Below are positions 37,460 through 45,108 of a DNA stretch of 64,000 nt, one piece after another. The stretch spans positions 3,782,001 to 3,846,000 of the forward strand of contig NZ_CP108414.1 of assembly GCF_035978755.1 (NCBI RefSeq), written 5' to 3'. The position numbers and the translations under genes were made by a program. Under the pieces are notes generated by a model. That model had not been told where the DNA came from, did no database searches, and was given only the letters and a program-made list of their open reading frames with translations. Source of the stretch: Streptomyces sp. NBC_01298. Lineage in GTDB: Bacteria > Actinomycetota > Actinomycetes > Streptomycetales > Streptomycetaceae. The stretch's first letter is position 1. Every line of letters begins with the position of its first letter.

Positions 37460-37640
37460 TGGCTGCGGGTGGGGGCCGGTGCCGGGGGCGGGGTGGGGTG
37501 TCGGCCTGGACTGCATGATTTAGGCGCCCTGCCCGCTACTTCGACAGGGTGCGCGTGTTCTCGCGCCACAAATCACGCTTTACGTCCCGGCCAACACCCC
37601 ACCCCGCCCCCGTCGCCGACCCCGGCCCCGCCGCAGCCCC
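37460..37640. repeat. Large imperfect palindrome, MITE-like
   Basis: Arms 37484-37506 and 37589-37611 match over 23 bp with one mismatch. The match continues inward (TGATTTAGGCGC near 37516 against GCGCCACAAATCA near 37563) and more loosely outward. The central part holds a further small stem with CCCTG and CAGGG. No coding frame is supported. It could be a non-autonomous mobile element remnant or a structured RNA. The rest of the 37341-37989 interval shows only the dispersed repeats. Confidence 0.6.
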
Positions 37641-37683
37641 CACCGACCCCGGCTGGGGGATATTCCAGACCGCCCGCGCCACT

Positions 37684-37709
37684 CCAGCCGTCCGGCGCTT
37701 GAGGACCGG
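37684..37709 (+). repeat. Dispersed Streptomyces repeat, copy 2
   Basis: Core GTCCGGCGCTTGAGGACCGG, followed by a GC-rich stem-loop. It nearly matches copy 3 at 37765. Confidence 0.8.
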
Positions 37710-37764
37710 GGTCTGGGGCGGAGCCCCAGAGGGGGCCGGGCGCAGCCCGGGGCCCCGCTCCTTT

Positions 37765-37791
37765 CAGCCCGTCCGGCGTTTGAGGACCGGG
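37765..37791 (+). repeat. Dispersed Streptomyces repeat, copy 3
   Basis: CAGCCCGTCCGGCGTTTGAG and then GACCGGG, a motif often repeated through Streptomyces intergenic DNA. Direct repeat of copy 2, inverted relative to copy 1. Confidence 0.8.
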
Positions 37792-37989
37792 TCCGGGCTG
37801 GCCCGGGGAACGGTGGAAGGGAGGGTAGGGGAACTCCGCCCCGCAGGGCCCAACCACCCGCACCCGCCCCGCCGGACGGAGTCCGGCGCAGCCGGGCGAA
37901 GCCCGCGCAGCGGTGCGAGGTCGGCGTGAAAGAGGTGTGGTCGGCGTCAAGCAAGAAGGAATGGCTGCCCGGTATGTGACGCTTGGGGC

Positions 37990-38682
37990 ATGCGGATCCT
38001 GGTCGTCGAAGACGAAGTCAGCCTCGCCGATTCACTGCGGCGCGGCCTCTCCGCCGACGGCCACTGGGTCGACCTGGCCCACGACGGCCACCGCGGACTG
38101 GACCTGGCACTCACCGGAGGCCCGTACGACGTGGTCCTCCTCGACCTGATGCTCCCCGGCCTCTCGGGCTACGAGATCTGCACCCGGATGCGGTCCCACG
38201 GCGTCGCCACCCCCGTGCTGATGCTGACCGCCAAGGACGGCGAGTACGACGAGGCCGAGGGCCTGGACTCGGGTGCGGACGACTACCTGACGAAACCGTT
38301 CTCCTTCGTCGTCCTCGCCGCCCGCCTCCGCGCGCTCACCCGCCGCGCCGCCGGCGCGGGCGCCGCCGCCCGGACCGGGGTGCTGCAAGCCGGCGACCTC
38401 GTCCTCGACACCCAGGGCCGCCGCTGCCGCCGGGGCACGCACGAGATCGAGCTGACCGCCCGTGAGCTCGGCGTCCTGGGCTGCCTGATGGAGCAGCCCG
38501 GCCGGGCCGTCGCCAAGCAGGACATCCTCGACGAGGTCTGGGACACCCCGCACGGCATCGACCCGAACATCGTCGAGGTCTACGTCTCCTCGCTCCGCCG
38601 GAAGATCGACGCCCCCTTCGGGCGCCGCGCGATCCTCACCGTGCACGGCACCGGCTACCGGATGGCCCCGGACGGTGGCTGA
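37990..38682 (+). CDS. OmpR/PhoB-family response regulator
   Basis: A 230-residue two-component regulator. Receiver domain: acidic VVEDE, phosphorylatable Asp in VVLLDLMLPG, Thr in MLTAKDG and Lys in LTKPFS. Winged-helix domain: ELTARELGVLGCLMEQ, VSSLRRKIDAPF and TVHGTGYRM. It overlaps the cognate kinase gene (GTG 38675) by 8 nt. Its likely targets include the LCP gene just downstream of the kinase, where repeated CTTCAG boxes with 10-bp phasing occur. Confidence 0.93.
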   Translation: MRILVVEDEVSLADSLRRGLSADGHWVDLAHDGHRGLDLALTGGPYDVVLLDLMLPGLSGYEICTRMRSHGVATPVLMLTAKDGEYDEAEGLDSGADDYLTKPFSFVVLAARLRALTRRAAGAGAAARTGVLQAGDLVLDTQGRRCRRGTHEIELTARELGVLGCLMEQPGRAVAKQDILDEVWDTPHGIDPNIVEVYVSSLRRKIDAPFGRRAILTVHGTGYRMAPDGG

Positions 38683-40096
38683 GCCGCCGTCGAAGCCGCG
38701 GCCCCGCCGCCTCGGCGGCCTCCGCGCCCGCGCCGCCGCGGCGGCCGCCCTCGCGATGGCCGCCGTACTGGCCGCCGGCGGGCTGTGGCTCTACACCCTG
38801 CTGCGCGCCAACCTCATCGAGAACACCACCGGCCGCACCGAGCTGGCCGCCCGCAAGGTGGCCGCGCAGTCCGACACCGGGAGCCTCCCGGCCGGCGGCC
38901 GGCTGCCCGCGCCCGAGGGCGGGGTCGACCTGGTCCTCGTACGGAACGCGGCCGGGACCGTCGTGGCCACCAGTGGGGACCTGAAGGACACCCCGGAGCT
39001 CACGGAGCTGGGCCCCGCGGCCGGGCAGGACGTACGGTCGGCCGTGCTGCCGCCCGCACGCCCCGGCGCACAGCGGCGCGTGGTGGTCGCCGTGGACGCG
39101 CCCGGCCCGCCGGGGGCGCACGACCCGCACACCGTCTACGCCGCGACCGTCCTCGGCGACGTCGACGACGCCAACCGGGCCGTCGCGCTGGGCCTGCTCG
39201 CCGGCGCGCCCCCGCTGATCGCCTTCGCGGCGCTGCTGGCCTGGTGGGTGACGGGCCACGCGCTGCGCCCGGTCACCGCGATCCGCACCGGGCTGGCGGC
39301 GGTCACCGGGAGCGAGCTGGACCGGCGGGTCCCGGACCCGGGCGGCGCCGACGAGATCGCGCAGCTGGCACGGACCGTCAACGACACCCTCGACCGGCTG
39401 GAGCGCAGCGACGCCCGGCAGCGGCAGTTCACCGCCGACGCCTCGCACGAGCTGCGCAATCCCCTCGCGGCCGTCCGGTCCCGGCTGGAGGTGGCGCTGC
39501 GGGACCCCGACCGGGAGTCGGTGGCGGCCGCGCTGGCCGATACCGAGCGGCTGCAGGGCATCGCGGCCGATCTGCTCCTGCTGGCCCGGCTGGACGGCGG
39601 GCCGGCGCCGCGCCCCGAGCCGGTGGACCTCGCGCTGCTGGCCGCCGAGGACGTGGCGCGGCGCCCGGAGCCCCGGGCCCGGCTACGGGTGGACGCGCGG
39701 GCTCCCGTACCGGCGTCCGGGGATCCGGCGCGGCTGGAGCGGGCGCTGGCGAACCTGGTGGACAACGCCCTGCGGTACGCCCGTACCGGGGTCGTGGTGC
39801 GGGCCTTCGCCGAGGACGGCTGGGCGATGCTGGAGGTCACGGACGACGGGCCGGGCATCCCGGAGGCCGACCGGGACCGGGTCTTCGAGCGGTTCGTACG
39901 GCTGGACGCGGACCGGGGCCGGGCCAGCGGCGGCACCGGCCTGGGGCTGGCCATCGCCCGGGAGATCGCCCGGGCGCACGGCGGTGACGTCCGCGCGCTC
40001 CCGGCGCCCGCCGGCGGCGCCCGGCTGGTGCTGCGCGTGCCCGCCCCGGCCTCATCCGGCCGCGGCGCCGCACCCGCCCCCACCCCCGCCCCCTGA
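38675..40096 (+). CDS. Sensor histidine kinase
   Basis: A 473-residue membrane kinase. Two membrane helices (about 22-45 and 172-193) enclose an external sensor of about 125 residues. HAMP linker, then the phospho-accepting His258 in ASHELRNPLAAVRSRL, N-box LVDNALRYA, G1 DDGPGIPEADR and G2 GGTGLGLAIARE. All catalytic boxes are intact. It partners the overlapping response regulator. The signal is unknown, but the following cell-wall genes suggest envelope sensing. Confidence 0.93.
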   Translation: MAEPPSKPRPRRLGGLRARAAAAAALAMAAVLAAGGLWLYTLLRANLIENTTGRTELAARKVAAQSDTGSLPAGGRLPAPEGGVDLVLVRNAAGTVVATSGDLKDTPELTELGPAAGQDVRSAVLPPARPGAQRRVVVAVDAPGPPGAHDPHTVYAATVLGDVDDANRAVALGLLAGAPPLIAFAALLAWWVTGHALRPVTAIRTGLAAVTGSELDRRVPDPGGADEIAQLARTVNDTLDRLERSDARQRQFTADASHELRNPLAAVRSRLEVALRDPDRESVAAALADTERLQGIAADLLLLARLDGGPAPRPEPVDLALLAAEDVARRPEPRARLRVDARAPVPASGDPARLERALANLVDNALRYARTGVVVRAFAEDGWAMLEVTDDGPGIPEADRDRVFERFVRLDADRGRASGGTGLGLAIAREIARAHGGDVRALPAPAGGARLVLRVPAPASSGRGAAPAPTPAP

Positions 40097-40128
40097 AGAC
40101 GCCTTCAGGACCCTCAGGCTTCCTTCAG
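40093..40128 (+). promoter_or_regulatory. Phased CTTCAG boxes upstream of the LCP gene
   Basis: CTTCAG (40103-40108), CTCAGG (40113-40118) and CTTCAG (40123-40128) repeat every 10 bp, and CTGAAG (40093-40098) is inverted. Such helically phased direct repeats are typical of OmpR/PhoB-family binding. The adjacent response regulator is the first candidate. Confidence 0.45.
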
Positions 40129-40153
40129 CACCGCTCCCCCAGCATCGACAGGC

Positions 40154-41425
40154 ATGAGCGCCCACCGCAGGAAGACCCGTGCACCGAAGTCCCCGGCGGC
40201 CGCGTCCCGCCGCCGCAGGCTCACCCGCACCCTGCTGGCGTCCGGCTGCGCCCTGGTGGTGCTCGCGGGGGCGACCGCCTGGTACCTGTACGACGACCTC
40301 GCCTCCAGCATCGGCAGCTCCAAGGCCCTGGAGGGTGCCGAGAAGTCGAAGTACGGCGACGTGAACATCCTGCTGATGGGCCTGGACAGCCGCCGGGACC
40401 AGAACGGCGAGGACCTCCCGCCGGCCGTGCTCGACAAACTGCACGCGGGCGCGACCTCGGCCGTCGGCGGCTACAACACCAACACCCTGATCCTGCTGCA
40501 CGTCCCCGGCGACGGGAGCGAGGCGAAGGCCTTCTCGGTGCCGCGCGACGACTTCGTCGAGCTGCACGGGGTGCCCGGTTTCACCGGCAAGGCCAAGATC
40601 AAGGAGGCGTACGGGCGGGCGAAGGCCAAGGTCGAGGACCAGCTCTCCGCCCAGGGGGTCACGGACCGGAGGCGGCTCGAGCGGGAGGGGCGCGAGGCGG
40701 GCCGCAAGGCGGAGATCGAGACGGTGCGCACCTTCCTGGGCGTGCCGATCGACCACTTCGCCGAGCTGAACCTGGCCGGTTTCTATCACCTCGCGGACGC
40801 GCTGGGCGGCGTACCGGTGTGTCTGAAGAAGCCGGCGAAGGACGGTTTCTCGGGGGCCGACTTCCCGGCGGGGCGCCAGACGCTCGACGGGCAGCAGTCG
40901 CTGGCCTTCGTACGGCAGCGGCACGGCCTGACCATGGGCGACCTGGACCGGACGAAGCGGCAGCAGGCGTTCCTGGCGGGGGCCACCTACCAGCTGAACC
41001 AGGCCGGGACCTTCACCGATCCGGTGAAGCTGATGAAGCTGATCGACGCGGCGAAGCAGGACGTGGTCACCGACCGGGGATGGGACCTGCTGTCCTTCGT
41101 GAAGCAGGCGAAGAACCTGTCCGGGGGCAACGTGGAGTTTGTGACCCTTCCCATCGAGAGCTTCGGACGGAACCATGGCGCCGAGATAAACGTCGTAGAC
41201 GATATGAAGATAAAGCGGTTCATAGCCGAGCGGATCGGGCCCGGGGCCACTGCGAGCCCGAGCGCGCCTGGCACCGCTCCCTCCTCACCGGGCACCCCGC
41301 CCGCCCCGCAGGGCTCCGCGGACTCAGCGGGCTCCCCCAAGAGCTCCGCCCCCGCGCCCTCACCGTCCCGGAGCAGCAGCGGAACCCCCGCCATCGACGG
41401 CGGCGGCGTCCCGTGCGTGGACTGA
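40154..41425 (+). CDS. LCP-family cell-wall glycopolymer ligase (LytR-CpsA-Psr)
   Basis: A 423-residue membrane-anchored enzyme. LCP proteins transfer lipid-linked glycopolymers to peptidoglycan. A basic N-terminus and one membrane helix (about 24-46) precede the external LCP domain: NILLMGLDSRRDQN, NTNTLILLHVPGDG, FSVPRDDFVEL, and the catalytic Arg region RQRHGLTMGDLDRTKRQQ. A Pro/Ser-rich tail follows, with a Cys three residues from the end. The gene overlaps the FtsW/RodA-family gene by 13 nt, so the two are coupled. It may be controlled by the upstream two-component system. Confidence 0.92.
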   Translation: MSAHRRKTRAPKSPAAASRRRRLTRTLLASGCALVVLAGATAWYLYDDLASSIGSSKALEGAEKSKYGDVNILLMGLDSRRDQNGEDLPPAVLDKLHAGATSAVGGYNTNTLILLHVPGDGSEAKAFSVPRDDFVELHGVPGFTGKAKIKEAYGRAKAKVEDQLSAQGVTDRRRLEREGREAGRKAEIETVRTFLGVPIDHFAELNLAGFYHLADALGGVPVCLKKPAKDGFSGADFPAGRQTLDGQQSLAFVRQRHGLTMGDLDRTKRQQAFLAGATYQLNQAGTFTDPVKLMKLIDAAKQDVVTDRGWDLLSFVKQAKNLSGGNVEFVTLPIESFGRNHGAEINVVDDMKIKRFIAERIGPGATASPSAPGTAPSSPGTPPAPQGSADSAGSPKSSAPAPSPSRSSSGTPAIDGGGVPCVD

Positions 41426-42849
41426 AGCCCCTGACCTCGGCGGGCGCGCGCCGCCGCACGGAAGCACTGCTCCTCGTCCTCGTCCTCGCGGTGACCGTCT
41501 CCGGCCACATCGCCGCCGGCCTCGCGATGAACGACGAGCTGCCGGCCGGCCTCACCGGCTTCGTGGTCAGCATGACGCTGCTCGCGCTGGTGGGGCACCT
41601 GGCCGTGCGCCGGTTCGCGGCGTACGCGGATCCGCTGATCTTCCCGCTGGCCCTGCTGCTGACCGGGCTGGGGCTGGTGCTGCTGCACCGCCTCGACCAG
41701 GGGTACCTCGACCGGTACAACTCTCCGGCGGTGGCGCCCGGCCAGCTGATATGGACGGTGATCGGCGTCGCGGCCTGCATCGCGGTGCTGGGACTGCTGC
41801 GCGATCACCGCCTCCTCCAGCGGTTCATCTACATCACGATGGCCGTGGCCCTGGTGGCGCTGATCGCACCCGCGTTCTTCGGCGCGGACACCTACGGGGC
41901 GAAGCGCTGGATCAAGTTCGGCGCGCTCTCGGTCCAGCCCGGCGAGTTCGTGAAGATCATGATCGCGGTTTTCTTCGCGGGCTACCTGGTGATCCACCGT
42001 GACGCGCTGGCCCTGTCGGGACGCAAGTTCCTGGGCATGCGGCTGCCGCCGATGCGCCAGCTCGGCCCGCTCATCACGGTGTGGATCGTCTCGCTGCTGG
42101 TGCTGGTCTTCGAGCGCGACCTCGGCACCTCGCTGCTCTTCTTCGGCGTCTTCGTGGTCATGCTCTACGTGGCCACGGAACGCACCAGCTGGATCGTCTG
42201 CGGCCTGGTCCTCGCCTCGGCGGGCGCCTTCGTCGTGGGCACGACGGAGCCCCACGTCAAGGCCCGCGTGGCCGCCTGGCTGAACCCGCTGTCGTACTAC
42301 TGGAAGGACCGGCCGCCGGGCATCGTCTCGGACCAGTCGGCGCAGGCGCTGTTCAGCTTCGGCACGGGCGGCATCTCGGGCACGGGCCTCGGCCTGGGCC
42401 ATCCGGAACTGATCAAGTTCGCGGGCCGCAGCGACTTCATCCTGACGACGGTGGGCGAGGAGCTCGGCCTGGCCGGGGTCATGGCCGTCCTGATCCTCTA
42501 CGCGCTCCTCGTGCAGCGCGGGCTGCGGATGGCGCTGGGCGCCCGCGACCCGTTCGGCAAGCTGCTGGCGGTGGGCCTGTCGTCCGCCCTGGCACTCCAG
42601 GTCTTCATCGTGGCCGGCGGCGTCACGGGGCTGATCCCGCTGACGGGCAAGGCCCTGCCCTTCCTGGCCGCGGGCGGCTCGTCCCTGCTGGCCAACTGGA
42701 TCATGATCGCCCTGCTGCTGCGCATCTCCGACAGCACCGAACGACAACGCGAGGCGGACGCGCGGGGCCCGGCGGAGACGACGATCACGCCCACGATCAC
42801 GCCGCAGGCCGCCGGGCCCGAACCGCACCCCGCCGCGCCCTACAGGTAG
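41413..42849 (+). CDS. FtsW/RodA/SpoVE-family SEDS peptidoglycan polymerase
   Basis: A 478-residue SEDS protein with about ten membrane helices. SEDS proteins polymerise lipid II into glycan strands with a partner PBP. Family marks are GAKRWIKFGALSVQPGEFVK, FERDLGTSLLFFG, the large loop with SYYWKDRPPG and QSAQALFSFGTGGISGTGLG, and GLIPLTGKALPFLAAGGSSL near the end. The GTG at 41413 lies inside the end of the LCP gene. Streptomyces has several SEDS genes and this one is not next to division genes, so the exact paralogue is not assigned. The 3' end overlaps the convergent deacetylase gene by 10 nt. Confidence 0.92.
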   Translation: MRGLKPLTSAGARRRTEALLLVLVLAVTVSGHIAAGLAMNDELPAGLTGFVVSMTLLALVGHLAVRRFAAYADPLIFPLALLLTGLGLVLLHRLDQGYLDRYNSPAVAPGQLIWTVIGVAACIAVLGLLRDHRLLQRFIYITMAVALVALIAPAFFGADTYGAKRWIKFGALSVQPGEFVKIMIAVFFAGYLVIHRDALALSGRKFLGMRLPPMRQLGPLITVWIVSLLVLVFERDLGTSLLFFGVFVVMLYVATERTSWIVCGLVLASAGAFVVGTTEPHVKARVAAWLNPLSYYWKDRPPGIVSDQSAQALFSFGTGGISGTGLGLGHPELIKFAGRSDFILTTVGEELGLAGVMAVLILYALLVQRGLRMALGARDPFGKLLAVGLSSALALQVFIVAGGVTGLIPLTGKALPFLAAGGSSLLANWIMIALLLRISDSTERQREADARGPAETTITPTITPQAAGPEPHPAAPYR

Positions 42850-43724
42850 TCCTCCAGCCGGCCGATCCGGTAACCCTGCTCCTGTATCCGCCGGAGCATC
42901 CGGGTCGTCATCTCGGTCTCCGTCGTGCCCTTCAGCTCGGCGGGGCCGCGGAAGTGGGCCAGGATGATGTCACCGGGTTTGAGGGTGGAGCCCTCGGCGT
43001 ACTGGAAGTTGTTGATCTGCATCGACACGCGCCACAGGAGGAGCTGGGAGATCCCGCACTCGTGCGCGGCCCTGAGGGTGTCGTCGTTGTGGTTGCCGTA
43101 CGGCGGCCGGAAGAGCGCCGGCCGCTTGCCGAAGCGCTTCTCCAGGCGTTCCTGCTGCCCGCATATCTCCTTCTTCTGCGCCTCGAAGGACAGGGTGCGC
43201 AGATTCGGGTGCGTCAGGGTGTGGTTGTTTATCGTGCTGCCGGAGCCGTTGTCGCGGAGCTTTTCGAAGTGGCCGTAATCCGACGAGGCGATGTTGTCCG
43301 TGAGGAACATGCTGATCGGCAGCTTCAGATCGGCGGCCATCGTCAGGAACTCGGGGTTCTTCTCCGCGCCGTCGTCGAACGTCAGGAAGACGACCTTGTC
43401 GTCCGCCGGGACGGGTATTCGGTCGATGACCTGGACCCGCCCCGCCTTGGCGGGTGCGATCTGCGGTTTGGCGGCCGGCTTGGGCGCGTACTGGAGGGGG
43501 CCGCTGAGGCCCCACTTCTTGTACGCCTCGTCCGCCGCGGCCGCCGTTCCGCGGCCCGCGGCGGAGGGGGAGGCCGCCCCCGAGGGCGACGGCGTCGCCC
43601 TGGCCTCCGTGGTCTTGCGCCCCAGTCTCTCGATGGGGTCCACGCTGTCCCCGCACCCCGTCAGGGACAGCGCGAGCGCGCCGGCCGCCAGCGTTCCGGC
43701 TACGAACCGGCGCGCGTACTTCAC
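42840..43724 (-). CDS. Polysaccharide deacetylase lipoprotein (paralogue 1)
   Basis: A 294-residue exported lipoprotein of the NodB family, removing acetyl groups from cell-wall or other N-acetylated glycans. Signal peptide with lipobox ALSLTGC. Catalytic motifs: TFDDG (metal/base Asp), NNHTLTH (His ligands), RPPYGNHNDD, and a final HFRG. GTG start at 43724, behind GGGAG. Sequence, motif spacing and the ending LEDYL match the second copy at 45109-46074, with the tnpB element between them. The 3' end overlaps the FtsW/RodA-family gene. Confidence 0.88.
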   Translation of the reverse strand: MKYARRFVAGTLAAGALALSLTGCGDSVDPIERLGRKTTEARATPSPSGAASPSAAGRGTAAAADEAYKKWGLSGPLQYAPKPAAKPQIAPAKAGRVQVIDRIPVPADDKVVFLTFDDGAEKNPEFLTMAADLKLPISMFLTDNIASSDYGHFEKLRDNGSGSTINNHTLTHPNLRTLSFEAQKKEICGQQERLEKRFGKRPALFRPPYGNHNDDTLRAAHECGISQLLLWRVSMQINNFQYAEGSTLKPGDIILAHFRGPAELKGTTETEMTTRMLRRIQEQGYRIGRLEDYL

Positions 43725-43814
43725 TTGTTTTCTCCCACGACGCCGGAGGTCGGTTCGCATCTGGTCTGGCCTGCTCTTTCGGTTGTTGTCAGTTGCCGAG
43801 GCTAGGTTGTCGGC

Positions 43815-45045
43815 ATGGCGACGACAGCGTCGGCGGGGGATACCGGGCATGCCCGGTATGCCTTCCGCATGCGCGTGTCGTCCACCGCGCTCGCCGCTTT
43901 GACGGCGGAGTGGGACCGGTGCCGGTGGATCTGGAACGAGTGCTGCGCGAAGTCGAAGCAGACGCACCTGTGGAACAAGGACCGGCCCGGGGGGACGGGC
44001 AAGCGGACCTGCGGCCCGGCGCAGCTCGACAAGATGCTGACCGAAGCCCGCACCCGGAACGCCTGGCTGCGGGACGGGTCCTCGGTTGTGCAGCAGCAGG
44101 TGATCCGGGATTTTCGGAAAGTCCCGCGCCAAGGCGCAGAAGGACATCAACGACCGGCTGCCGGTGCGGCGGCGGGCCGGTATGCCGAGGTGGAAGAGGA
44201 AGCGGGAAGCGCTGCCGTCCCTCAACTACACCAAGCGCGGTTTCCGGTTGAAGGATGGCCGCCTGTACCTGGCGGGCGGGATCGCCCTGACGGTGGTGTG
44301 GTCGCGGAACCTTCCGGCCGATCCGTCCAGCGTGCGCGTGTATCAGGATGGTCTCGGGCACTGGTACTGCTCGTTCGTGGTCCCCGCCGAGGTCGAGCCG
44401 CTGCCTGAGACCGGTCGTGTGATCGGTATCGACTGGGGCGTGAAGGAGACCGCGACCACCACCAGTGACGACCACGACCTGCCGCATGCCGAGCACGGCA
44501 AGAAGGCCGCCACCGGCCTCGCGCGCTATCAGCGGATGATGGCCCGCCGGAAACCGGCGAAGGGCAAGCCCGGGTCGAAGGGGTATCAGCGGGCGAAGAA
44601 ACTGACGGCGAAGCTGCACAAGAAGGTGGCCCGGCAACGCCAGGACACCGGCCGCAAGTGGGCCAAAGCTGTCGTCCGCGACCACGATGCTCTGGCCGTG
44701 GAGGATTTCCGCCCGAAGTTCCTCGCCAAGTCCACCATGGCCCGCAAGGCGGCTGATGCGGCGATCTCCGCGACGAAGGCGGCCCTTGTCCAGATGGGCC
44801 GCAAGCACGGCCGCGCCGTGTTCCTGGTCAACCCCGCGCACACCACCATGGACTGCGCGCGGTGCGGAGCGAGAACCAAGCACGCACTACCTCTCTCGGA
44901 ACGAATTTACGCCTGCACCGCGTGCGGAGCCGTGTCCCCCAGGGACAAGAACTCCGCCCGCGTGATGCTGGTCCGGGCTGGTCTCAACCCGGCTGGCGCT
45001 GAGGGCACAAGACCACCCGGGGCGCTGCCTCAAGTGGCCGCCTGA
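43815..45045 (+). pseudogene. tnpB: tnpB (RNA-guided nuclease of IS element) with one-base frameshift
   Basis: A TnpB-family OrfB. The N-terminal half reads in one frame to ATCCGGGATTTT, where a run of four T (44111-44114) is followed by a shift. The remainder, from GKSRAKAQKDINDRL onward, reads in the +1 frame. Deleting one T restores a single frame of 409 codons. The RuvC-like active site is complete: Asp in GIDWGVKET, Glu in LAVEDFRPKF, Asp in PRDKNSARVM, with a zinc ribbon CARCG...CTACG. A TAGGTT box six bases before the ATG suggests a leaderless transcript. Either inactivated, translated by frameshifting, or a sequencing error. Confidence 0.85.
43840..43859. repeat. 20-bp perfect palindrome in the 5' part of tnpB
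   Basis: ATACCGGGCATGCCCGGTAT lies within codons of the tnpB N-terminus. It could form a left-end hairpin for the transposon or affect tnpB translation. Confidence 0.7.
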
Positions 45046-45064
45046 GCCAGAAATCCCCGATCAG

Positions 45065-45098
45065 CCCTGGAGAGTGAGGGATCCCCTGCTCTCCAGGG
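45065..45098 (+). ncRNA. Right-end hairpin of the tnpB element (possible omega-RNA scaffold)
   Basis: CCCTGGAGAG and CTCTCCAGGG form a 10-bp stem with a 14-nt loop, 20 nt beyond the tnpB stop codon and just before the element end. In TnpB systems the 3' end of the tnpB transcript and the right end form the guide RNA. Confidence 0.45.
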
Positions 45099-45108
45099 AG
45101 GGGAGGAA

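Noticed and set aside
40819..42849. Longer start for the FtsW/RodA-family protein
   Set aside because: The added residues are the antisense-like frame of the LCP gene and lack membrane segments. The GTG at 41413 gives a SEDS-like N-terminus.
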